From: Bacteroidaceae bacterium | Lineage (GTDB): Bacteria; Bacteroidota; Bacteroidia; Bacteroidales; Bacteroidaceae | Assembly: GCA_900769765.1 (NCBI GenBank) | Contig: CAAGHW010000010.1 | Span: forward strand, 1 to 56,128 | Direction of reading: 5' to 3' | DNA length: 56,128 bases | Shown: in pieces, positions 1-8,718 of the stretch | How the letters are laid out: every line of letters begins with the position of its first letter | Position numbering within the stretch: position 1 is the stretch's first letter | Translations under genes and position numbers: made by a program | The notes under the pieces: generated by a model | Database searches by the model: none | Told to the model about the DNA's origin: nothing | Seen by the model: only the letters and a program-made list of their open reading frames with translations

Positions 1-554
1 CAAGTGAGTTTCTTCATCAAGAGCACGTCGATGATGGAATTGAAGCCGGGGCCTGCGGCAACGGGATACTGCACGGGCACCACCTTTGAGCCATATATCG
101 ACTGCAACTGCTCAATTACGTTGTCGTAATCGCACTTTTCGTTATCCACCTGGTTCACTACGAACATAGCGGGCTTCTTCATCTTCTGAATATAACGGAA
201 GCAGTTCTGTGTACCCACCTCAACACCATACTGGCCATTGATGACAACCATCGCGAGGTTACAAACCTCGAGGGCGCACACCATACCTCCTGCAAAGTCG
301 TCTGAACCCGGGCAATCTATGAGGTTCAGCTTTTTATTCGCCTGTTCCACCTGGAATACGGTGGTAAATACAGAGTAGCCATACTCCTGCTCCACAGGGA
401 AATAGTCGCTTACGGTATTCTTTGCCTCTACCGTACCTCTACGTTTTATGATACCACCCTCATAGAGCATAGCCTCTGTGAGAGTGGTTTTTCCAGAGCC
501 GGAACATCCTACGATCGCAATGTTCTTGATTTCGTTGGTTTGATAAGTTTTCAT
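1..554 (-). CDS. fusA2: EF-G paralog FusA2 (EF-G2), N-terminal part
   Basis: The first 184 codons of an elongation factor G-like translational GTPase are present; the rest lies beyond the left edge. The start ATG is at 554. The P-loop reads GCSGSGKTT (about residues 16-24) and the NKxD-type motif is NQVD. The G3 motif is DCPGSDD at residues 80-86, so Ser84 stands where canonical EF-G has the catalytic histidine of DxPGH. This matches the Bacteroides EF-G2 family, which in B. thetaiotaomicron is known to support translation without GTP hydrolysis when carbon is limiting. The cytoplasmic ribosomal role is inferred from family. The gene is divergent from hemW and has about 240 bases of upstream DNA, so a long leader is possible. 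Confidence 0.88.
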   Translation of the reverse strand, partial: MKTYQTNEIKNIAIVGCSGSGKTTLTEAMLYEGGIIKRRGTVEAKNTVSDYFPVEQEYGYSVFTTVFQVEQANKKLNLIDCPGSDDFAGGMVCALEVCNLAMVVINGQYGVEVGTQNCFRYIQKMKKPAMFVVNQVDNEKCDYDNVIEQLQSIYGSKVVPVQYPVAAGPGFNSIIDVLLMKKLT

Positions 555-732
555 AATATTTTTGTTTTTAATAAGGAAACAGGAGTGAGCAAAAACAAAT
601 AATCATCATCATTAACGACAGTCTTTACCTGCATCATCATCGACTCCGGTTCCCAACGGTTAGTTAGTTAAAGTTTCAAATGCTTTGGCAATGTAGGAAT
701 TTTTAAAAACAAAAGCAAATGTAAAAGGAATG

Positions 733-766
733 TTTTTTACCATAAGAATAAAAAAAGTTATCTTCG
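733..766 (+). promoter_or_regulatory. probable hemW promoter
   Basis: A TATCTTCG element at 759-766 matches the Bacteroidetes -7 box TAnnTTTG with one change. A T-run with TTTA at about 735-738 lies 20 bases upstream in the place of the -33 TTTG. The hemW ATG follows 28 bases later. On the opposite strand CAAATGTA at 716-723 (TACATTTG read on minus) could serve fusA2. The remainder of 555-794 holds no gene that I can see. Confidence 0.5.
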
Positions 767-794
767 CACAGAATTTCACATTAATTTAACATAA

Positions 795-1922
795 ATGGCT
801 GGTATATATATACATATTCCCTTTTGCAAGCAACGATGCAACTACTGCGCTTTCTACTCCTCTACCTTATATAATATAAAAGAGGAGTATGCCGATGCCG
901 TATGCAAGGAACTTCAGACGCGCAGAGACTACGTCAAAGGCGAAGAGATAAAGACCATTTACTTCGGCGGCGGAACACCCTCGACCTTGCCGATGGAACT
1001 GTTGAAGAAGATTTGCGACACCATATATGCCGGCTATACCGTATGCGACAATGCCGAGGTGACAATAGAGTGCAACCCCGACGACCTGACAGAAGAGTTC
1101 CTCGCGAAGCTGCGCTCACTCCCGTTCAACAGGATAAGCATGGGCGTACAGAGTTTCGACGATGCACAGCTCAAGCGTTTAGGACGCAGACACAACGCCG
1201 ACAAGGCACGCCAAGCCGTGAGGAATGCCCGTGCGGCAGGATATGACAACATAAGCATAGACCTGATGTTCGCTCTCCCAGGTTCAACGCCTACGGAATG
1301 GGAGCACACGATTGACGAAGCCCTTTCCCTACAACCCGAACACATATCGGCATACAACCTGATGTACGAAGACGACACACCGCTACACCGCGCACTGCAA
1401 CGTGGCAATTTTGAAGAACTGAGCGAAGAAGAGAACGTCGAGCAGTTCCAGATGCTCATAAGCAAGATGAAAGAGTCAGGCTACCGCCATTACGAGATAT
1501 CCAACTTCGCCAAACCAGGGTACGAAAGCCGACACAACAGCAGCTATTGGAACGACAGCACATACATTGGTTGTGGAGCCGCAGCACACTCTTACGACGG
1601 CAACTCACGCGAGTGGAACATCGCCGACATAAAAGAATACATAAAAGGAATGGCAAGCGGAGTACGCAACTACGAGATTGAGCATCTCACCGAAGAGGAA
1701 CGCTACAACGACACCATACTGACACGCCTGCGCACAGCCGACGGCATACCGCTAAAATGGATGGAAGAGAAATTCTGCGAAAGGCTCAACCGTCATATGC
1801 TTGCAAACGCGAGGAAGCACATAGAATGCGGTAACCTGAAAAAAACTGATGAAACGCTTTCCCTGACAGAGAAAGGCATTTTCATCAGCGACGCAGTCAT
1901 AAGGGATCTGATTTTCGTATAG
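795..1922 (+). CDS. hemW: HemW-type radical SAM heme chaperone
   Basis: This 375-residue protein begins with the HemW/HemN-like signature IPFCKQRCNYCAF, where CxxxCxxC binds the radical-SAM 4Fe-4S cluster near residues 10-17. A GGGTPS motif for SAM binding follows near residue 60, and ISMGVQSF and HYEISNFAKPG are typical of the family. HemW was long annotated as oxygen-independent coproporphyrinogen III oxidase but is now regarded as a heme chaperone. The length and the absence of the extra N-terminal cysteine of true HemN favour HemW. It is a single-gene transcript facing the polysaccharide locus, with a strong terminator right behind it. Confidence 0.92.
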   Translation: MAGIYIHIPFCKQRCNYCAFYSSTLYNIKEEYADAVCKELQTRRDYVKGEEIKTIYFGGGTPSTLPMELLKKICDTIYAGYTVCDNAEVTIECNPDDLTEEFLAKLRSLPFNRISMGVQSFDDAQLKRLGRRHNADKARQAVRNARAAGYDNISIDLMFALPGSTPTEWEHTIDEALSLQPEHISAYNLMYEDDTPLHRALQRGNFEELSEEENVEQFQMLISKMKESGYRHYEISNFAKPGYESRHNSSYWNDSTYIGCGAAAHSYDGNSREWNIADIKEYIKGMASGVRNYEIEHLTEEERYNDTILTRLRTADGIPLKWMEEKFCERLNRHMLANARKHIECGNLKKTDETLSLTEKGIFISDAVIRDLIFV

Positions 1923-1930
1923 CGCATCAA

Positions 1931-1977
1931 TAAAGCAACGCCTCCCAAAGTTCAGAACTTTGGGAGGCGTTGCTTTA
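1931..1977. terminator. bidirectional terminator, 23-bp palindrome
   Basis: Bases 1931-1953 and 1955-1977 are perfect reverse complements separated by one base. The stem carries a GC-rich core (cgcctccc/gggaggcg) flanked by A/T-rich ends. It lies between the converging ends of hemW and the last gene of the polysaccharide locus, so it can end transcription from both sides. Confidence 0.85.
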
Positions 1978-1990
1978 TGTCATTATGTTT

Positions 1991-2746
1991 TTATACCATA
2001 CTTTTAAAGAATCCCCTTATGGCATAATTAAGATAGTAATATGCCGATGCAAATATATTCAGACGTTCCACATCGCGATATATACGCCACTGCCACGACA
2101 GCAATGCCATCTTACGCGACGAAACAGAATTGTCCGAAACTCGATAAAGAGCAACCACCTTACCCGTATTGCGTGCCACAAAGCCACGTTTCAGAATAGA
2201 TAGCCACATAGCATAGTCCTCGTGCCTAACCATAGAAAAATAGACCTTTCCGACACGCGCCACATCATACATCGCAGTAACATTGCCTATCACATTACCC
2301 AACAGCAATTGCTTGTACGAAGTAACCTTGCGAGCCTTAACGACACGTTCCTCACGGTTCGAATATTCGTCAACCTTTTCGTAATTCGAAAAAACGACAC
2401 CTATTTTTTCCGACTCGTCAAAGAACGGAAGCTGATGTTCAATCTTGCATGGCAACCACACATCATCGCTGTCAAGAAAAGCAATATAACGTCCATTGGC
2501 AAGCTCCACAGCCATATTACGTGGAGTCGCCGGATATCCTGTAGGAGTCGGATTGTCATAAACCCTGATTCGACCATCCTCACCCGCAAGCCTATTTGCA
2601 ATCTCCATAGAGTTGTCGGTTGAATTGTCATTCACAACCAATAGCTCCCAATTGCTGTAGGTCTGCGACATCACAGAGCGTATAGCCTCTTCAAGGTACT
2701 TGCCTGCATTATGCACAGGCATAATTACTGAAACCAACTCACCCAT
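1991..2746 (-). CDS. GT2 glycosyltransferase, last gene of polysaccharide locus
   Basis: This 251-residue protein is a GT-A fold family 2 glycosyltransferase. It opens with VSVIMPVHNAGKYL, continues with VVNDNSTDNS and has the metal/nucleotide-binding DSDD in AFLDSDDVWLP near residue 94. The C-terminal third is short and has no clear membrane segment beyond a hydrophobic tail that may touch the membrane. It probably adds one sugar to the lipid-linked repeat unit on the cytoplasmic face. Donor and acceptor cannot be told from sequence. It lies 4 bases behind the radical SAM gene and is the promoter-distal gene of the locus. Confidence 0.85.
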   Translation of the reverse strand: MGELVSVIMPVHNAGKYLEEAIRSVMSQTYSNWELLVVNDNSTDNSMEIANRLAGEDGRIRVYDNPTPTGYPATPRNMAVELANGRYIAFLDSDDVWLPCKIEHQLPFFDESEKIGVVFSNYEKVDEYSNREERVVKARKVTSYKQLLLGNVIGNVTAMYDVARVGKVYFSMVRHEDYAMWLSILKRGFVARNTGKVVALYRVSDNSVSSRKMALLSWQWRIYRDVERLNIFASAYYYLNYAIRGFFKSMV

Positions 2747-2750
2747 TACG

Positions 2751-4217
2751 TTACTTCTTTTTACTAAAAAGATATTGCTTTAGTTTTCCAAAAGCCTTCA
2801 AAGAGCGTTTCAAATCAGAGAAATCGGTCAATCCCACATACAAACGGTGCAGGATATATCTTGGGCGGAGATAGTATTTCTTACGTGCCATGTTACAGAA
2901 ATCGACCATCTCTTGAGCTGTCAAATGCGGCATCGAAAGAACCGTATTATGTGTTCCGTCAGGCTGACAGTACTTTTCATAATCGAGTTCAATATAACCG
3001 TTTTCGTAAGCCCAGTCATAAGCCTCAGTACCAGGATATGGTATCAACGGGAAGAACTGTGCCGTATCGGTATTCAACTTGAGAGCAAGCTCCAATGTCT
3101 GCTGCATGGTCTCTTTGGTCTCGCCATTGTTTCCAACCATATAACAAGCGTGTATAAGCAGACCTGCCTTCTTGGCATTGGCAACATAAGAATAGAACTG
3201 CTCAACCTTAGTGCCTTTCTTGATATTGTCAAGAATCTGCTGGCTACCCGACTCTATTCCGGGAATGATAAGACGACAACCGGCCTTTTTCATTGCCTTC
3301 ATTGTCTCAATGTCAAGATTCACGCGAGCATTACACAACCAACGGAGACGTTTGTTCAACTTACGTTCAACGAGCAACGAACACACCTCGAGAACTCTCT
3401 TTTTATTTGCAGTGAAAGTATCGTCTTCAATAACAACCTCTTTCACATCAGGGAAGTTCTTTGCAATATACTCGAATTCAGCAACAACGTTCGCTGCAGA
3501 GCGTGCACGGAACGCATGACCGTGCATTGTCTGTGGATATACACAGAAATTACAACGGAAAGGACATCCACGACCTGTAAAAATCTGTATTGACGGATAA
3601 GTTGCAGCAGCAAAGAAATAGTCGCGTGGGTCGAGGTACTTATGGATAAATTCCGACGCAAAAGGTATTTCGTCAAGTTCTTTCATTGCAGGCATAAGAG
3701 CCGTGCGCTTGCAGCCGTCGGCACCGTTGATACAAAGGCCACGTACCTGAGCAACATCAGCACCATCTTTTATAGCATTTGCCAATTCAAGAACTATATT
3801 ATCGTACTCACCTATAGCAACTGCATCAATTGCCGAAGAATAGCCGAGAGTCTCCTCGGGGCGTGCCGACGGGTGAGTACCCACCAAAAGCATAAAGGCT
3901 GATGGACAGATTTCTTTTATTGCTGTTCCAAAAGCCACATCACTCTTTATCGAAGGAGTACTTGTTCCAAGAACAAAAAGCTTCGCATCAGATGCATTCT
4001 GTTTAACATACTCCAGAGACTGCTCCTCGTTCATCTGCTTTGCAGGAGCATCAAGGAAACATATATCATAGCCAGCCTTTTCGCAATAGGCAGCAGCATA
4101 AATAAGCCACAGGGGATAATATAGAGCTCCACTCTTTGTAATGGCCGGACTACGCGATTCACGAGAGAACTTACCGAATTCAGCCTTGAACGGAGGGTTT
4201 ATAACACATATTTTCAT
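2751..4217 (-). CDS. B12-binding-domain radical SAM protein
   Basis: This 488-residue protein has an N-terminal Rossmann-like domain of the cobalamin-binding type (MKICVINPPFKAEFG at the start) and a radical SAM core with CPFRCNFCVYP (CxxxCxxC) at about residues 219-229. The C-terminal part resembles the P-methyltransferase/BchE-like class (Elp3/MiaB/NifB fold). The DxHxxG cobalamin motif is not evident, so B12 use is unproven. Within the polysaccharide locus it may methylate or rearrange a sugar or lipid carrier. The product is unknown. It sits between GT2 genes on the same strand, 76 bases downstream of the previous one. Confidence 0.8.
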   Translation of the reverse strand: MKICVINPPFKAEFGKFSRESRSPAITKSGALYYPLWLIYAAAYCEKAGYDICFLDAPAKQMNEEQSLEYVKQNASDAKLFVLGTSTPSIKSDVAFGTAIKEICPSAFMLLVGTHPSARPEETLGYSSAIDAVAIGEYDNIVLELANAIKDGADVAQVRGLCINGADGCKRTALMPAMKELDEIPFASEFIHKYLDPRDYFFAAATYPSIQIFTGRGCPFRCNFCVYPQTMHGHAFRARSAANVVAEFEYIAKNFPDVKEVVIEDDTFTANKKRVLEVCSLLVERKLNKRLRWLCNARVNLDIETMKAMKKAGCRLIIPGIESGSQQILDNIKKGTKVEQFYSYVANAKKAGLLIHACYMVGNNGETKETMQQTLELALKLNTDTAQFFPLIPYPGTEAYDWAYENGYIELDYEKYCQPDGTHNTVLSMPHLTAQEMVDFCNMARKKYYLRPRYILHRLYVGLTDFSDLKRSLKAFGKLKQYLFSKKK

Positions 4218-4293
4218 AGTTGTTCGATAAAAGTATTATATATTTTGCGAATGTAATAAAAATAAGCGAACAAACAAATATAAAACTTTTATT

Positions 4294-5079
4294 TCAAACC
4301 TTTTTATAATGTAATCTTTTAAGAAAATTGATGCCAAACAATTTTATTACGACACGTTTAACCAAATCGAATGTATAAAAATAGAAATAGCAGAACTTTG
4401 CAAGCAATTTACCACCTCCATTATTCAGGACGATATGTTCAAGGTCATATTTCTTTTGGGGTATAGAAGCTACTGAAACTCCACCCAGTCGGAATTCAGC
4501 CACATCAACCGGAACATATTTGAATTTGGCACCGCCCTGATAACAACGCGCCAGGAAATCATGGTCCATCATATAGCGGAATTTCTTATCGTAATACCCC
4601 CATTTCTTGTGGGCAGCAGCACTTACGAATGTACCCTGATGGTCGACATTTACAAAGAAAGGCATCAACGGGAATTTCATGGAAGGTATATCCCTACCTG
4701 TAAAACCAGTGTCCTTGTTGCGTATGATTACATTACCGCGATACACGTCAACGCCCTCCTCGTAATATTCTGCAACAGCGTTCAACGCACCGGGCAACAG
4801 GATATCATCACTATTGATGATACATATTATATCACCTTTAGAATTTCTTATACCTTTATTAAAAGCGTCACTTATGCCTTCATCAGGTTCAGAACGGAAA
4901 TATCCCAATTGAGACTCATAACGTTTTACAATCTCAATAGTGCCATCGGTAGATCCACCATCAATAATCACATAATCGAGAAACGGATAATCCTGTCCCA
5001 AGACACTCTGTATTGTTTCCTCTATAGTCTTGGCACTATTAAAACATATTGTAACGATGGATATAACTGGTTTTTTCAT
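4294..5079 (-). CDS. GT2 glycosyltransferase
   Basis: This 261-residue family 2 glycosyltransferase starts with PVISIVTICFNSAKTIEETI. It has IDGGSTDGT for nucleotide binding and CIINSDDILLPGAL as the DxD-type segment near residue 90. The pattern with EPDEGISDAFNKG is that of the WcaA/PGL-like group that adds hexoses or amino sugars to polysaccharide repeat units. There is no membrane segment, so it would act at the inner face of the cytoplasmic membrane on an undecaprenyl-linked substrate. Its start is 2 bases from the upstream GT2 stop, so the two are co-translated. Confidence 0.86.
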   Translation of the reverse strand: MKKPVISIVTICFNSAKTIEETIQSVLGQDYPFLDYVIIDGGSTDGTIEIVKRYESQLGYFRSEPDEGISDAFNKGIRNSKGDIICIINSDDILLPGALNAVAEYYEEGVDVYRGNVIIRNKDTGFTGRDIPSMKFPLMPFFVNVDHQGTFVSAAAHKKWGYYDKKFRYMMDHDFLARCYQGGAKFKYVPVDVAEFRLGGVSVASIPQKKYDLEHIVLNNGGGKLLAKFCYFYFYTFDLVKRVVIKLFGINFLKRLHYKKV

Positions 5080-5081
5080 GA

Positions 5082-5987
5082 TTAGAAGATTCTTAGCAAT
5101 ATTGCAATTTTACTTGTTACGTTTATGAAGAAAGGAGCACACTTTAGCCTGCCGGTAAAAAGAAGCTTCATCCACGAAGCAAAGCTGTCCTTATAGTTTG
5201 CCGCCATTTTTGTCAAGATCAGATTTTTGCTTGACATAACATCTGAATAGCCATTCAACAACTCTTTGGCTAAGCGCGAACGAATACATTTGTCCTTTTT
5301 AATTCGTTCAACACGTGCTTTCCACACCGTTTTAAAAGAGTTTGCCTGCCCTATCACATTACCACCATGCTGACGATAGCCGATATGTGGTACAGGATCA
5401 AAAAAGACCTTCGCTCCAACAGCCTGCGCCACGTTATATATCCATATATCGTGCATTCGTATAAACTCCGGCGTATAACGCAAAAGTATTTCGCGCATTG
5501 CACTGTTGATAACCATTGTACACCCGGTCACGAAATGATATATCAGAGCCTCGTCATACGTAAGCAACGGCGATATCTTCACACTCTCTATCTCATTCAG
5601 AGATGCATCCACAAGACGCGTCTGACAGAAATAGAGCGCCGGCGCATCACCCGCAGAGGCCAATTTGTCAACGGCAACCTTAAGTTTATCATTGTCCCAA
5701 ACATCATCCTGGTCGCAAAAAGCATAAAAAGGAGCATCAGGAGCATTCTGCAAGAGATTCCAGAAACTGAATGCCGGCTTCAAATTTTCACCGGTATACC
5801 AAGTAAGCCTACCTGCGCCCTGCTCTACATCAAGCACAGAACAAGTAGAATCACTAGAACCGTCATCACGAACAAGCAATGAAATAGAAACTCCTTCTTG
5901 CGAATACAACGATTCCAATTGTTCTTTTATATATTTTTCACCGTTGTAGGTAGAAAGCAATACGCAAACAGGTATATTTTTTTTCAT
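5082..5987 (-). CDS. GT2 glycosyltransferase, rhamnosyltransferase-like
   Basis: This 301-residue protein has the order VCVLLSTYNGEKYI, VRDDGSSDST and AFCDQDDVW, which is the pattern of the bacterial rhamnosyltransferase-like GT2 group. A C-terminal section of basic and hydrophobic residues may hold it to the membrane. The ATG at 5987 is preferred over the TTG three bases upstream. It follows the polymerase gene by 11 bases and precedes the next GT2 by 2. The rhamnose donor is a family-level guess; no dTDP-rhamnose genes are in the window. Confidence 0.85.
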   Translation of the reverse strand: MKKNIPVCVLLSTYNGEKYIKEQLESLYSQEGVSISLLVRDDGSSDSTCSVLDVEQGAGRLTWYTGENLKPAFSFWNLLQNAPDAPFYAFCDQDDVWDNDKLKVAVDKLASAGDAPALYFCQTRLVDASLNEIESVKISPLLTYDEALIYHFVTGCTMVINSAMREILLRYTPEFIRMHDIWIYNVAQAVGAKVFFDPVPHIGYRQHGGNVIGQANSFKTVWKARVERIKKDKCIRSRLAKELLNGYSDVMSSKNLILTKMAANYKDSFASWMKLLFTGRLKCAPFFINVTSKIAILLRIF

Positions 5988-5998
5988 CAATTCAAAAT

Positions 5999-7042
5999 CT
6001 AAAATTTAAAATAATCATAGAGGAAAAGATCGGCGATAAACACACCAACCACGTATATAATCACAGCCAAACGTCCAAACCAAATCGGACGTATTGTAAA
6101 GACTAATAATGGTATTGCTATAAAATCAATTGTGCCTATCAACTCCTGTGCACGCACTGCAAAAACAGGGAAGAAAGACAAACCCGAATATACACATATT
6201 GAATAACAGAAAATCTTAATAAGCAAAGGGGCATACTTGTAGCTCTTTACAACAACATCATACTTCCATAGTAAAAGATAGTATACAAAAAGGCGAAACA
6301 AAGCCATAATATTAAAAGTATTCAGTTCATCAAACATTCCTGAGTACTCCCTCATTTCCTCATAGACAACAATCTTTTCCTGAATAAACGGTATTGGAAT
6401 CAAGTATAACAAATCTATGCTTATTATTGAAGTAAAATAAAAAACTAAAGGCACCAACAGCAAGAAAAGCTTCTTCAACCTACTCAATTGCGAATTATCC
6501 AAAAACACTATTGGCAACAGAAACAACGAAGAATAGTGAAACAAAATTGCAACAACAATAATCAAAAAATATTTCACTTTTTTTCCTTCCGCCAAGAAAG
6601 GAAGAGAAAAAAGATATAATGCAGCAGACACTGCAACCCTAATCTGAGTCATATCCTGAACAATATAAAGGTGTGAGAACCAGACAAGAGTTGATAGATA
6701 GTAAAATGGAGAAAGCTGTGTTATTGAATACATTTTCAATGGAATTGCCAAAAAGGCATATATCACAAATATCAACATTGGCACACCAAAGAGCCTTGCT
6801 ATAGAACAAATCACCCGAAATGTAGGCTCGGTAAGCAGTGCCATACCTGAATTAGGATTACTGTAATATCCTAAATATGAGATATAATCCTTATCCATAC
6901 CTTCCGGACGAAAAGCAGCACACAAAGTCAATATCATAGCTATTAGCAACAATAGCCATGATTTACTTTGTATTTCTTCATCTTCAAAAAATGCAAGAAA
7001 CACCAACAAAAGTAATATTGCAAACAGTAATACGATATACAT
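5999..7042 (-). CDS. EpsG/Wzy-like polysaccharide polymerase
   Basis: This 347-residue integral membrane protein has about ten hydrophobic segments from the N-terminus on, and a charged loop near residues 42-60 with EGMDKDYISYLGYYSNP. That loop resembles the EpsG family, where the sequence after the second helix carries D-Y-x-x-Y. Its place among glycosyltransferases and a flippase fits a polymerase that joins repeat units on the periplasmic face. Sequence conservation in this class is low, so the call rests on topology, length and context. No other polymerase candidate is in the locus. Confidence 0.75.
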   Translation of the reverse strand: MYIVLLFAILLLLVFLAFFEDEEIQSKSWLLLLIAMILTLCAAFRPEGMDKDYISYLGYYSNPNSGMALLTEPTFRVICSIARLFGVPMLIFVIYAFLAIPLKMYSITQLSPFYYLSTLVWFSHLYIVQDMTQIRVAVSAALYLFSLPFLAEGKKVKYFLIIVVAILFHYSSLFLLPIVFLDNSQLSRLKKLFLLLVPLVFYFTSIISIDLLYLIPIPFIQEKIVVYEEMREYSGMFDELNTFNIMALFRLFVYYLLLWKYDVVVKSYKYAPLLIKIFCYSICVYSGLSFFPVFAVRAQELIGTIDFIAIPLLVFTIRPIWFGRLAVIIYVVGVFIADLFLYDYFKF

Positions 7043-7122
7043 GCCTCATTTACTCTGTTTTTCTGATGTTCCGACAAGATGGTATTCCTCATTTATGCCG
7101 TTGCTCTTGGCTATAAGCACAA

Positions 7123-8544
7123 CTAGTATCCGCTTCGTATCAACCTTTTCCTGCCATCAATTATATACAAACCTGCCGGAAGCGGTTTTTCTTCATCCAT
7201 TTTCCGGCCATCCAAAAGCCATACACCGTTTTTATGTTCCGAATCGGAATAACGGACATTTTCAACAGCAACTTCAAATCCTAACTGTTCATCAATCCAC
7301 AGGACACGTTCTTTCATCCATGTATCAACAATAGAAATTTCCTCATCCAGGGACCTAAACGTGCTCTTTTTCCATCGTTGCGAATCCAAGAGTCTACAAT
7401 TCTCCAGTTCTTCTCCATAAACAGAATATAGTTCATCAAGAAATGATATTATATCATCATACAATGAATCTCTTATCCTATTCCACTGATTTTGGAACTC
7501 TTCGTTAAATGAAGGATATTCCAACAAAAACTTATAATAGAAACGATAATTGCCACCATGTTGCTGCGACCAAGAATTATTATCTGCAAAGATATCATCA
7601 AAATCCCATACAGGTCCTATCTTCAACAAACTCCCGTCACCCAGACTTTTTTTGTAAAAATATCTGTTAGACCCTCGGCCATCCTCTGTTCCAAGAATAT
7701 CGTGAATCAGCAACCACTTTGCAAAAGATTCCATATCCAAATAGTTGCTTACATCTTCATGTAAGAGCAATTTGTTTTCAACAGAAAAAATATAATCCTT
7801 GATTTTTTCTAATGTGGATTCACCTATTTCGTCAGACTCGGGATACTTGAATGTATATCCCTCATTGTCGGGCAACAAATTTCCCTTAAAATAAAGGTCC
7901 TCACTCCACCAATAGGCATCATCTTCTATTATAAATCCATCATCAGATATATTCAAGCGACCTTTGTCTTTTTCAACAGCTTCAGTCAGAACATAAACAC
8001 CCTTATAATCATCATTAAGTATAAGATTCACAAACCGGCATTCAGGAGTCCATTCCATTCCTATCAACTCACTTACCTTGAAGCCAACCAATGTATTCAA
8101 GTCCAACTTAGGGCAATTCAGTAATATCCAATCTTTAGATTTGTACTTGCTTTCATTTCTAAAAAAGAGGTCACATTTTTTGCTCAACTTTATCTTATAC
8201 GATTTCTTATTCCATAAAGCACTTGTATTTCCACGTACTTTTACACGCATTCCAGAAGCACCGGGAATATACTCTCCGCTATCATAGTATAAACTGTCAT
8301 TCAAAAAGAAAGTCATTTTACCACAGACATATTCTGCATCAACAGTTTTTCCAGAATAGCCTTCGGGAGCATACACCCACTGTTCCTTGGGTTCTTCAGC
8401 ATCTACTGTATATACAACGATACAAGGTATATTCAACTTTTTCAGAATTGAATCGCTATATTCAAACGAAAAAACGTAAGTTGCCGTAAAAATAAAAAGA
8501 AACAGGCAAAAGAGCCTTAAACATTTTTTTTCATCAGGAAACAT
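7123..8544 (-). CDS. exported CotH-kinase family protein
   Basis: This 473-residue protein has an N-terminal hydrophobic segment (about residues 8-25) and the CotH signature: RGNTSALWNKKSYKIKL, YKGVYVLTEAVEKDKGRL with the lysine/glutamate pair, and VWDFDDIFADN as the metal-binding aspartates. CotH proteins are atypical secreted kinases, first described as a spore-coat kinase. Here the protein is encoded within a polysaccharide locus, so the target may be the glycan or an associated surface protein. The last 35 residues (LLDGRKMDEEKPLPAGLYII) resemble the short tail at the end of the sialidase at 49562-54223. It is flanked by the polymerase gene and a small hydrophobic ORF. Confidence 0.85.
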   Translation of the reverse strand: MFPDEKKCLRLFCLFLFIFTATYVFSFEYSDSILKKLNIPCIVVYTVDAEEPKEQWVYAPEGYSGKTVDAEYVCGKMTFFLNDSLYYDSGEYIPGASGMRVKVRGNTSALWNKKSYKIKLSKKCDLFFRNESKYKSKDWILLNCPKLDLNTLVGFKVSELIGMEWTPECRFVNLILNDDYKGVYVLTEAVEKDKGRLNISDDGFIIEDDAYWWSEDLYFKGNLLPDNEGYTFKYPESDEIGESTLEKIKDYIFSVENKLLLHEDVSNYLDMESFAKWLLIHDILGTEDGRGSNRYFYKKSLGDGSLLKIGPVWDFDDIFADNNSWSQQHGGNYRFYYKFLLEYPSFNEEFQNQWNRIRDSLYDDIISFLDELYSVYGEELENCRLLDSQRWKKSTFRSLDEEISIVDTWMKERVLWIDEQLGFEVAVENVRYSDSEHKNGVWLLDGRKMDEEKPLPAGLYIIDGRKRLIRSGY

Positions 8545-8593
8545 ATTAACTAGTTATATATTATCACTCTACTAAAGAAACTTTCAATACATT

Positions 8594-8698
8594 TTAAGCT
8601 GTTTGTACAAAAATATATTTGCTGCAAGCATACATATTGCATAAAACACTAATAATAGTCGACCAAACCAATAGAGCAAAGAGTAGCGCTACATACAT
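8594..8698 (-). other. 34-codon hydrophobic ORF, possible gene remnant
   Basis: The 174-base gap between the Wzz-like gene and the CotH gene contains an open frame that starts with ATG 20 bases after the wzz stop and ends with TAA. The peptide MYVALLFALLVWSTIISVL continues to KYIFVQTA and is one membrane-spanning helix with three cysteines. It could be a small membrane peptide or the last piece of a deleted membrane gene such as a second flippase. I do not recognise a family. Nothing else is seen in the gap. Confidence 0.3.
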
Positions 8699-8718
8699 AC
8701 CAACCTATCCTTTCTTAC

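Noticed and set aside
555..794. Riboswitch or RNA element before hemW or fusA2
   Set aside because: No conserved riboswitch core was recognised; only A/T-rich sequence and promoter-like boxes are visible.
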